Source: Aphodosoma sp045126975
Lineage (GTDB): Bacteria; Bacteroidota; Bacteroidia; Bacteroidales; Paludibacteraceae
Reading direction: 5' to 3'
Assembly: GCA_045126975.1 (NCBI GenBank)
Contig: JBGVPL010000024.1
Location: forward strand, 1-21,483
Length of the DNA stretch: 21,483 bases
In this document: piece by piece, positions 1 through 6,598 of the stretch
How positions within the stretch are numbered: the first letter of the stretch is position 1
Layout of the letters: the number at the start of each line of letters is the position of its first letter
Translations under genes and position numbers: made by a program
The notes under the pieces: model-generated
What the model was told of the DNA's origin: nothing
Databases searched by the model: none
The model's input: the letters and a program-made list of their open reading frames with translations, nothing else

Positions 1-4
1 CGAT

Positions 5-77
5 GATTCAGTAGCTCAGCTGGTAGAGCACAACACTTTTAATGTTGGGGTCCTGGGTTCGAGCCCCAGCTGGATCA
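5..77 (+). tRNA. tRNA-Lys (anticodon TTT)
   Basis: A complete cloverleaf can be folded. The acceptor arm GATTCAG (5-11) pairs with CTGGATC (70-76) with one G-T wobble. The anticodon stem CAACA/TGTTG closes the loop CTTTTAA, which gives anticodon TTT at 38-40. The T arm CTGGG/CCCAG closes the loop TTCGAGC. The discriminator base is A77 and CCA is not encoded. It reads lysine codons AAA and AAG. Confidence 0.97.
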
Positions 78-85
78 CTAAAAAG

Positions 86-120
86 AAAAGAGGTATCTAA
101 TTCAGATACCTCTTTTTTTA
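86..120 (+). terminator. Intrinsic terminator after tRNA-Lys, probably bidirectional
   Basis: A 13-bp perfect stem (86-98 with 104-116) has a 5-nt loop AATTC and a run of T on the plus strand. It lies 9 nt after the tRNA. The A-rich left flank gives a T-rich tail on the other strand, so it can also end the minus-strand HD gene that stops at 130. Confidence 0.9.
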
Positions 121-129
121 TGTCAACAA

Positions 130-738
130 CTATAGTCCCAACTTCTTCAATCTCGAAATAATCGCTCCACGCTTACGTCCAAATCTCTCAGCAATCTCAT
201 CGAGCGACAACCCCTCGCGCCACCACTCCAACAACTGCGCATCATCCACCTCGGTCCAAGGGTCATACGCATTCGGATACTCCCTGCGGCACTCCTCCAC
301 CGAGTAAGTCGGCACACCCATCAACTGCTTATACGCCTTCAAATACTTCTTCAATCGCTTCACATCCTTGTCCGACAAATAAGGCAATCGACGAATATCC
401 ATGTTGTCCGACAAGTCATTCAACTTCACCGCCACAGCCAGCCTATTCTTCTTCACCCGAGCGATAAACTTATCGTATGGCTCATCAACCGACAGTTTCG
501 TCACGCAGCGCAACGCCTCAATTATCTCAGGCGCAAAACCCTCCTGTTCCAATCGTTCGAACAACCACTCCGCCGAGTCCTCCACCACATCGTGCAGCAC
601 CCCCACCAACTTCTCCTCCACCGTCCTGCCCGCCTCCATCACCCGCATCACATGTCCGATATACTCCTCGCCAGCCCTATCCACCTGTCCCCGATGCGCC
701 TCCCGCGCAATCTCAATAGCCCGTTCCAGTGTACTCAT
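130..738 (-). CDS. HD-domain alarmone-hydrolase-like protein with C-terminal helix-turn-helix
   Basis: A 202-aa protein. The first ~140 residues match the HD fold of the SpoT/Mesh1 class of (p)ppGpp hydrolases: AHRGQ (H15), YIGHV (H29), LHDVVED (H49, D50, E53, D54) and KLNDLSDN (N107, D108). These are the usual metal and substrate positions. Residues ~158-202 form a second domain, PWTEVDDAQLL followed by GLSLDEIAERFGRKRGAI, a DNA-binding helix-turn-helix of the kind that reads 'PWT..ED..L' in many Bacteroidetes proteins. No synthetase domain is present, so hydrolysis of an alarmone or related nucleotide is inferred, not shown. The start is the ATG at 738; the longer frame to 747 needs a TTG. 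It begins 24 nt after the Fic remnant and probably shares its promoter. Confidence 0.82.
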   Translation of the reverse strand: MSTLERAIEIAREAHRGQVDRAGEEYIGHVMRVMEAGRTVEEKLVGVLHDVVEDSAEWLFERLEQEGFAPEIIEALRCVTKLSVDEPYDKFIARVKKNRLAVAVKLNDLSDNMDIRRLPYLSDKDVKRLKKYLKAYKQLMGVPTYSVEECRREYPNAYDPWTEVDDAQLLEWWREGLSLDEIAERFGRKRGAIISRLKKLGL

Positions 739-762
739 ATACGTCAAATTACTCTTTAATTA

Positions 763-1015
763 TTACACAACCACCCAACATCCATTTTTATTACTTCCCA
801 CACGCTTAATACGCCCCTCACGTTTCAACAAAGCAAGAATCTTTTTTATTCCGCTATCCGACATATTCATCAACCTCGCTAGCTGACCTATAGTCAAAGC
901 ACCATCCTTATTTAGCAACGACAAAACCATCTCATCCGATTTATTGGTTACTTTATTGGTTACTTTATTGTCCACTAATAGCCTCTGCACTTACCGTAAA
1001 AGGAGGAGTATACAT
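763..1015 (-). pseudogene. Collapsed Fic-family gene: N-terminal start joined out of frame to the C-terminal winged helix
   Basis: From the ATG at 1015 the frame reads MYTPPFTVSAEAISGQ and stops at 965. That string matches what I know as the usual first residues of Bacteroidetes Fic-family proteins. In another frame, beginning directly after a TAA (GTG at 990), 75 codons encode DNKVTNKVTNK and then a winged helix ending GRIKRVGSNKNGCWVVV. This is the type found at the C terminus of Fic and AlbA/RecG-like Bacteroidetes proteins. The Fic core with its HPFxxGNGR motif is missing. The simplest reading is one internal deletion near 970-985 that fused the two ends out of frame. The wHTH part could still be made as a small DNA-binding protein if GTG 990 or 975 is used. 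A 12-bp direct repeat (AATAAAGTAACC, twice) sits at the start of the wHTH part. Confidence 0.65.
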
Positions 1016-1049
1016 AATCTATTTATTTACCAATTGATATTTCACACCA

Positions 1050-1081
1050 CAAAGATACAAAAAAAATTCCCAACCCACAAA
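1050..1081 (-). promoter_or_regulatory. Bacteroidetes-type promoter for the Fic remnant and HD gene
   Basis: On the minus strand TTTG (1081-1078) is followed after 20 nt by TATCTTTG (1057-1050). This is the -33/-7 consensus with ideal spacing. The predicted start of transcription is about 30 nt before the ATG at 1015. The promoter survives although the gene behind it is deleted, so it likely now drives the HD-HTH gene. Confidence 0.8.
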
Positions 1082-1271
1082 CGATTGGAAATTTTTATCT
1101 ATATATCAACTGTTATCTGTACTCTAAAAACACATAAGTAAAATCTTGAGCAAAGCGAGAAACAAAGGAAACAAAGGAAAATATAATTTTACAGTTAATA
1201 ATTACAATGTCTCTTTAACCCAAAACATCCACTATTTATAAATCCCTAATCATCAAACAAAGTCAAAGATA

Positions 1272-2348
1272 TTATTTCCCACAAAAATCTAAAACATTAA
1301 TAAACTCAGAATAGTTCAAAAAACAATCAATCTTACAATCTCCATAGAGGACATTATCAATAGCATCCAAAGGTATAATATAAAGTTGCTCTGGATTTGA
1401 AGGCTCACCGCCAACACCAATAATCATAGTAACAGTGATATTTCGTTCATTTGCAAATTTCTTATACTTCTCAATTTGCTTTTCAGTGAATAATTCTTTT
1501 TTCCATCCACCACGAACACTCACACGCCACTTACATTCAACTGCAAACTCCTTATCATTATAACTAAATACAAAATCAGGATTACTATTATTTTCAGGAT
1601 GCACACTACCTAACGATTTATCGCCCTGCCACTCCTTCAAAACAATACTTCCATCTTTTTCAACATCAAATAAACTCAGCACATAATCTTCAAATTCACG
1701 ACCTTTCAAAACCTCTTCCGACAAAGTAATAGATCGTACTCGCTGATAAATAGCAAAGTATGAACGTTGCAATTTTTTATGAATAGCATGAATACCTTGA
1801 TCTGCATAATACATCCGCAACAACACCTTATCCTCAGCAACAGTCCACCTTTTTTTACAAAAATCAGACTCTGCCGCAATAGAACACTTATTATCAATCA
1901 AAAACTCCACATTATCTAATCCTGCCAACAAAGGGAAAATACTACCATTCTTATCCACATAACCACACACAATACGCTTACATTGCGATATAACAAAACT
2001 ATTTCTTAATCTTGGTGTCGCCCCCATTCCTCTAGGCTCATCCCTTTTCAACACTACAATAAGCAATCGTTGTTCAAGTATAGCTTGTTCTATTTGAATA
2101 TTATTTTTATCCGCAAAACGATTCATCACATACAAAACAGTAGGAATTCGTGCAACCAATAATGCCTTCAACACTTCATCCTCCATTTCCGTAGAATTAA
2201 AACAAGCTATACAATCACTTTCAAACAAACTATCTACCCATCGAAATACATCACCATACAATCCAATAGGAGTCCTTTTTGAACAAAGAAAAAGAGTTTT
2301 TTCCTTATTCAATAAATCACTATTACCTATTGTATCTATTATTTTCAT
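1272..2348 (-). CDS. DprA/SLOG-like domain + helix-turn-helix + PD-(D/E)XK nuclease fusion
   Basis: A 358-aa protein with three regions. Residues ~5-145 resemble a shortened DprA/SMF (SLOG) Rossmann domain: IGNSDLL, KTLFLCSKRTP, a central ACFNSTEMEDEVLKALL, QRLLIVVL, then RLRNSFVISQCKRIVCGYV. Residues ~166-207 form a Myb/SANT-like helix-turn-helix (KRWTVAEDKVLLRMYY). Residues ~214-345 form a restriction-type nuclease: E220, D258 in NPDFVF, E271 and K273 in VECKW, and Q291/K295 on the next helix. This is the PD-(D/E)XK pattern. SLOG domains are known or proposed to bind nucleic acid or nucleotides, so a sensor-plus-nuclease effector is inferred. The start overlaps the NUDIX stop as ATGA, so the two are translationally coupled. 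It is the last gene of the island and I see no clear terminator after it. The nuclease call is firm; the SLOG call is moderate. Confidence 0.75.
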   Translation of the reverse strand: MKIIDTIGNSDLLNKEKTLFLCSKRTPIGLYGDVFRWVDSLFESDCIACFNSTEMEDEVLKALLVARIPTVLYVMNRFADKNNIQIEQAILEQRLLIVVLKRDEPRGMGATPRLRNSFVISQCKRIVCGYVDKNGSIFPLLAGLDNVEFLIDNKCSIAAESDFCKKRWTVAEDKVLLRMYYADQGIHAIHKKLQRSYFAIYQRVRSITLSEEVLKGREFEDYVLSLFDVEKDGSIVLKEWQGDKSLGSVHPENNSNPDFVFSYNDKEFAVECKWRVSVRGGWKKELFTEKQIEKYKKFANERNITVTMIIGVGGEPSNPEQLYIIPLDAIDNVLYGDCKIDCFLNYSEFINVLDFCGK

Positions 2349-2734
2349 TTAATTTTTTGCTCTATTTTATCCACCACAGCCACATCCGCTGGCAACCACT
2401 CAACCGAGTCCAATTCATCATGAGCAAGCCATCGAGCCGACTTATGCTCCAGTAACTCCACCTCGCCATTTGCGATAGAGCAAAAATAGCAGTGCATCGT
2501 CAAATGGAAGTTAGGGTAATCATACTCCACCGTACACACCAACTCCTCCACCACAATCTCCACAGCCAATTCCTCTCCTATTTCACGTTTCAGAGCCTCC
2601 ACGCGCTCCTCGCCCAGCTCAATCTTACCGCCCGGAAATTCCCACATCCCCTCAAACTCGCCATACCCCCTCTGAGTCGCCAACACCCTATCCCCCTCAC
2701 GAATAATTGCCGCCACAACTTCTATTGTTTTCAT
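2345..2734 (-). CDS. NUDIX hydrolase, NudG/MutT-like nucleoside triphosphate pyrophosphohydrolase
   Basis: A 129-aa protein. The NUDIX box is complete from the GGKIE.GE start to the REIGEE core (box GX5EX7REUXEEXGU), which holds the Mg-binding glutamates. The N terminus MKTIEVVAAII and the WEFPGGKIE stretch closely resemble E. coli NudG. NudG hydrolyses CTP and dCTP forms including 5-methyl- and 5-hydroxy-dCTP to the monophosphates. The protein is cytosolic. The start is the ATG at 2734; the frame to 2740 would need TTG. It begins 13 nt after the C5 methyltransferase stop and overlaps the next gene by ATGA. Its base composition is visibly more GC-rich than both neighbours, so it probably joined the island separately. 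The exact substrate is not readable from sequence. Confidence 0.88.
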   Translation of the reverse strand: MKTIEVVAAIIREGDRVLATQRGYGEFEGMWEFPGGKIELGEERVEALKREIGEELAVEIVVEELVCTVEYDYPNFHLTMHCYFCSIANGEVELLEHKSARWLAHDELDSVEWLPADVAVVDKIEQKIK

Positions 2735-2747
2735 AAGCAAATGACAA

Positions 2748-4403
2748 TTATCTTAAAATTTCATCTAACGTCGTATCAGTAAATGTCTCCCAAATATTAA
2801 GTTTTACTTTTTTATAATTATCAAATAATTGCTTAACAAATTCTATTTCAAAAACTAATCTAAAATCATTATCTCCACAATCCGGATGGACTTCCGACTT
2901 TGTCCCTACTCGAGCAATCTTAATAAGATATAAATCACGAATTCCCATTCCTTTTAAATATGGCATGAAATAATACAATTTATTAAGTGCTATTGTTGAA
3001 GGAAACTTTTTACCTGTATAATAAATTTTTGCTGTCCCATCTAAAAAAAACTCAAAATTATCTGTTTTTACAAAAGAAACAAGTAAATTTTTAGAACAAT
3101 CCAAATCTGAGTCTATTAACTCTACAACTTGATTATTTACTATTTCTTCTGGATAATCTTCTAACACCTTTTCAAAATCAACAACATCAGTAATATCTCC
3201 TTGTGTATATTTATTCAATGTTTTTTTATCTCCAAACATATATTTTGCAAAAATTTTTACAACATCAATATTAACTGAATTACCAAACTGTTTATAAGCT
3301 TGAGCATCAATTCCATCAGGATTAAAAGTGTCTGGAAAAGATTGTAATCGGGCACATTCCCGTAAAGTCAATTCTCTCAATCGACTTCCTATTATTGATG
3401 TCTGAGTTATAGCTACTAACGCAGGAAAATAAGTTCCCACCTTAACCCTTATCCCTGAAGGTCTAAATTGCAAAATATGATCAAATAAAGTTGGATTTTT
3501 TGATTGTCCTGCCTGCCATTCTAACTTGGCTTTTGCTCCAAAAAACAAAGAACATTTCCTTGCTCTAACCAACCACTCATCAATAAAATCCCTATTATTT
3601 AAATATAATTCATTATTTTTTCTAATAAAATTCTGTTTCCATGCAGGATATTTTGTTAAATCCTCAGTTGTATCAAGTTCACATAATCTATCTGACCAAA
3701 TAGGAAAACCTGGCAATTTATCACATTTAATATTTTTTATAAATTCATCCCACAATTGTAGCAATTGAATTTTATCTGGAGACAATTTATATTTTTCAAT
3801 ATTTTCAATCTCATCATCATCTTGCAATATTGTTTCTATTTTACATTTCGGTAACTTAGTTACATCAAAATAGAAATCAGGTAAAGCACCAATATCTTTT
3901 CGAACACACATTATAAAGACACGTTCCCTATGTTGAGGTATGCCAATATAATGAGGACTAAATACAATAGGTTTTTCTAATACATTATACCCAATATTTT
4001 GCAAATGTTGATATATTGTAGTCCATGTTTGACCATCATCATGAGATATAAGATTTCTAACATTCTCTAATAATGCATATTTAGGTTTACAATATTGCAT
4101 TATTCTCTCAACATCAAAAAACAAAGTTCCTTTAGTTTCATCAGCAAAACCTAATCTTTTCCCTGCTTTGGAAAATGCTTGACAAGGAAATCCAGCACAC
4201 AAAACATCAAAATCAGGTAAACAACTAGGATCTACTTTAGTTATATCATTATCTGGATAAATTCCATAATTTGCAAAATATGTTTTTCGACAATCTTCAT
4301 CTATATCACAAGCATACACACACTTACCACCCAAACTTGACATAGCTTGATGAAACCCACCTATTCCACAAAACAAATCTATAAACTTAAATTTTTTCAT
4401 CAT
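2748..4403 (-). CDS. DNA (cytosine-5) methyltransferase with extra C-terminal domain
   Basis: A 551-aa protein that transfers a methyl group from SAM to C5 of cytosine in a specific DNA site. Motifs appear in order: FIDLFCGIGGF (I, SAM binding), GFPCQAFS with catalytic C74 (IV), ENV at 113-115 (VI), QHRER at 157-161 (VIII), then after the variable target-recognition region RECARLQSFP (IX) and QFGNSVNIDVV (X). About 165 residues follow motif X, starting near MFGDKKTLNKYTQG, where most type II enzymes end. This tail has no catalytic motif I recognise and may bind the partner enzyme. The ATG overlaps the upstream stop (TAATG), which couples it to the 424-aa putative endonuclease. A second ATG follows immediately at 4400. 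It is probably the modification half of a type II restriction pair. Confidence 0.95.
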   Translation of the reverse strand: MMKKFKFIDLFCGIGGFHQAMSSLGGKCVYACDIDEDCRKTYFANYGIYPDNDITKVDPSCLPDFDVLCAGFPCQAFSKAGKRLGFADETKGTLFFDVERIMQYCKPKYALLENVRNLISHDDGQTWTTIYQHLQNIGYNVLEKPIVFSPHYIGIPQHRERVFIMCVRKDIGALPDFYFDVTKLPKCKIETILQDDDEIENIEKYKLSPDKIQLLQLWDEFIKNIKCDKLPGFPIWSDRLCELDTTEDLTKYPAWKQNFIRKNNELYLNNRDFIDEWLVRARKCSLFFGAKAKLEWQAGQSKNPTLFDHILQFRPSGIRVKVGTYFPALVAITQTSIIGSRLRELTLRECARLQSFPDTFNPDGIDAQAYKQFGNSVNIDVVKIFAKYMFGDKKTLNKYTQGDITDVVDFEKVLEDYPEEIVNNQVVELIDSDLDCSKNLLVSFVKTDNFEFFLDGTAKIYYTGKKFPSTIALNKLYYFMPYLKGMGIRDLYLIKIARVGTKSEVHPDCGDNDFRLVFEIEFVKQLFDNYKKVKLNIWETFTDTTLDEILR

Positions 4404-5677
4404 TATTTAGAATAATTATAACGAAAAACGACATACTTATCTATATCTTTTTTCTTAATAATAAATTTCTTTTTACGCTCACTACCACTAACCTGTCTTC
4501 CTTGATTAAAATCAGACAACACATCCCTATAATTAATATTATTTAATTCAAGAATTAACATTTTAACAAAACAAACACTATTTTTCATCCTAGCACTATA
4601 TGACATATCATCATTTTTATAATCTGGTAATACAGAACGAATAAACTTATTACGACCTATAGTCGCCTCGTAGTTTGTAGTTTCAGAATCCTTTTTAGTC
4701 TCGTGCTCATAAATAACGTACCAAAAACGATTATAACGATTTATACACTCTATAAAATGAGCCTGATCATTTCCAGGAGTTTCTCTATTTTTAACATCAC
4801 TAGCCTTTAAATCTCCATAAAACTCATCACGTGGAAACCAAATATCAAAATCATAAGTATCAGAATCATTACTTTTATTCGAAGAACCTACGTATTCCAT
4901 CAAATGCGAAACTGCATTTTCTTCAATAAATTTATTAAACTTATACTCCAAAAACCAACCCGCCCATTCTGCTTGTTGCCAATGTTTCCATCCATCTCCA
5001 TACATTTCCTTAATTTTATCGACAGCATATAACCATTCTCCAAAAGAAAAACCATTATTAAATTTCACAAACAAATCAAACAACTCGTTACGACCATCCT
5101 TTCTACCAAACAAATAATCTTCTATATATCGCGATGCAACTACAAAAATTTCATTTCCAAATTGATCCTCTTTCCTAAACACCCCCGTTTTCAATGCTTG
5201 ATAAATATCATTTGTATACACATGCGCAGAAGAATTATGTATTCTACGACGCAAATAAGTATCTTTCTTAAAATCTACAAAAACAATATTCCCTTTATAG
5301 TGATACACCCCCAAAAAACGAACATCATATAATAGTCCTTGCTTTTCAATTTCATTACAAAACACTTCATACCAACTAGGTAATTGTACCCTTTTCTTAA
5401 AAATTGGATGAGGGTTACCTAAATAAGAAACTGAACGACACAAAAGAATATATTGCTTATCACACTTTGAATATACAAAAACCTTCCTACCACATATATT
5501 TTGAATAGAACAATATTCTTCCCCTAAATAATATTTCAACGCTTCATATTGCCCAAGAACAGACAATACTTGATCGTCCGCAATTTCTAACATATGATTT
5601 GATGTTATTTGTTCTGACTGCCTATTTTTTCTTTCAGTCCTATTCTTTCTTAAAAAATTTGAAAACATAAATTTCAT
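4403..5677 (-). CDS. Putative type II restriction endonuclease (PD-(D/E)XK-like)
   Basis: A 424-aa protein I do not recognise as a named enzyme. The case for a nuclease rests on TYDFDIWFPRDEFYGDLKASD at ~274-294. Here D278 and D289-x-K291 fit a PD-(D/E)XK core, with E244 in WFLEYKF as a possible helix-1 acid. The N-terminal ~200 residues are rich in basic and aromatic residues and may recognise DNA. It directly precedes, and by TAATG is coupled to, a C5 methyltransferase. That is where the cognate endonuclease of a type II system usually sits. The gene is strongly AT-rich. It lies 133 bp after the DUF3883 gene, so it may have its own promoter or be read from the upstream operon. Confidence 0.6.
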   Translation of the reverse strand: MKFMFSNFLRKNRTERKNRQSEQITSNHMLEIADDQVLSVLGQYEALKYYLGEEYCSIQNICGRKVFVYSKCDKQYILLCRSVSYLGNPHPIFKKRVQLPSWYEVFCNEIEKQGLLYDVRFLGVYHYKGNIVFVDFKKDTYLRRRIHNSSAHVYTNDIYQALKTGVFRKEDQFGNEIFVVASRYIEDYLFGRKDGRNELFDLFVKFNNGFSFGEWLYAVDKIKEMYGDGWKHWQQAEWAGWFLEYKFNKFIEENAVSHLMEYVGSSNKSNDSDTYDFDIWFPRDEFYGDLKASDVKNRETPGNDQAHFIECINRYNRFWYVIYEHETKKDSETTNYEATIGRNKFIRSVLPDYKNDDMSYSARMKNSVCFVKMLILELNNINYRDVLSDFNQGRQVSGSERKKKFIIKKKDIDKYVVFRYNYSK

Positions 5678-5810
5678 AACACCATAAATTACAAAAAATA
5701 TTTCTTAAATAAAAAACACCTATTTCCTCAAAACATAAACACTATTATAGAAACACTAAAATATATTCTACAAATAAAAACTATCATTAAAATATATCCA
5801 TAACAAACCT

Positions 5811-6587
5811 TCAAACCAAATTAACTAACTCCTTATTTGTTACAAAATATGAAACTTGAATTATAGTTTGAATATGTTTAGATGGGAACAATACTTGTGC
5901 GGGATTTTTAATGTATTGAATAACTGGTTCTCCCTCATTTATATTTCGTATTACACACAAATAGTAGCAATCACCTTTGGTTTGAGCAGTGTCCCATTCT
6001 TTATTTGTAAACAACACTCCTCCGCAATCTTCTGCAATTCCTTTTACCTCGACATAAAACACGTGATTAGGTGATATTATTTCATAATCATATCCACATC
6101 CATTGTCTCTGCAGTCTTTGAGTTCTCCTTTGGGTAGAGTTGAATTTGTTTTAAAATCTTCCTCAAAGATCTTTTCTGCCAGTCTGCCGGTTATAGCCCT
6201 AGGTATATAAACTCGTTTATTTTGTTTGCTAGTAGCCTTAACCGATTGTGCTACTTGTTTATATTCATCGATATTTCTATGTTGCAAAATGTCTGTCACA
6301 ATTGTATACATTTCTGATTCTGTTAAGTTATCAAATAACGTAATAATATTAGACACCATCTTAGCCATTGGCCTATTACGCCAACCCTTTCTCCTATTAT
6401 ATATGGGATCAAACTCGTCGCGTCTTAACTTAATATAGTTAGGCTTCACATCTAGCAACTTGCCACATTCAACAAAAGCACTCGCATAAGTTTTGTATCC
6501 AAGTTTTTTTAAAGCGATATCATTAAACTTGGATAAATAGAATGCAACTAAAGTAGCAAGTATACGATTATTTGATATTGATTCCAT
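5811..6587 (-). CDS. DUF3883 (NO VEIN C-terminal-like) nuclease-fold protein
   Basis: A 258-aa protein. Residues ~130-225 match DUF3883, a restriction-endonuclease-like fold: GRLAEKIFEE (E138), GCGYDYEII (D167), HVFYVEVKG with E180-x-K182, then the typical LFTNKEWDTAQTKGDCYYL stretch. Residues 1-75 (NNRILATLVAFYLSKFN... LLDVKPNYIKLRRDEFDP) look like a helical DNA-binding module often seen in front of this domain. With a methyltransferase in the same operon it is the likely DNA-cutting subunit. It starts 11 nt after the response-regulator stop and closes the four-gene block that begins at 11141. Cleavage is inferred; DUF3883 is also found in proteins where it may only bind DNA. Confidence 0.8.
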   Translation of the reverse strand: MESISNNRILATLVAFYLSKFNDIALKKLGYKTYASAFVECGKLLDVKPNYIKLRRDEFDPIYNRRKGWRNRPMAKMVSNIITLFDNLTESEMYTIVTDILQHRNIDEYKQVAQSVKATSKQNKRVYIPRAITGRLAEKIFEEDFKTNSTLPKGELKDCRDNGCGYDYEIISPNHVFYVEVKGIAEDCGGVLFTNKEWDTAQTKGDCYYLCVIRNINEGEPVIQYIKNPAQVLFPSKHIQTIIQVSYFVTNKELVNLV

Positions 6588-6598
6588 ATAACATCATA

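Noticed and set aside
401..886. Plus-strand frames opposite the HD gene
   Set aside because: Low-complexity Ser/Pro/Thr-rich translations that mirror the GC-richer minus-strand gene; shadows.
1264..1271. TATCTTTG on the minus strand right after the SLOG-nuclease stop
   Set aside because: No TTTG at the right distance and it leads into a gene-free stretch; probably chance in AT-rich sequence.
1016..1271. Possible terminator for the island after 1272
   Set aside because: I found no stem followed by a T run; A/T-rich sequence only.
5678..5810. Promoter in the 133-bp gap before the 424-aa endonuclease gene
   Set aside because: The gap is very AT-rich and gives several loose TAnnTTTG-like matches but none with good spacing to a -33 element.
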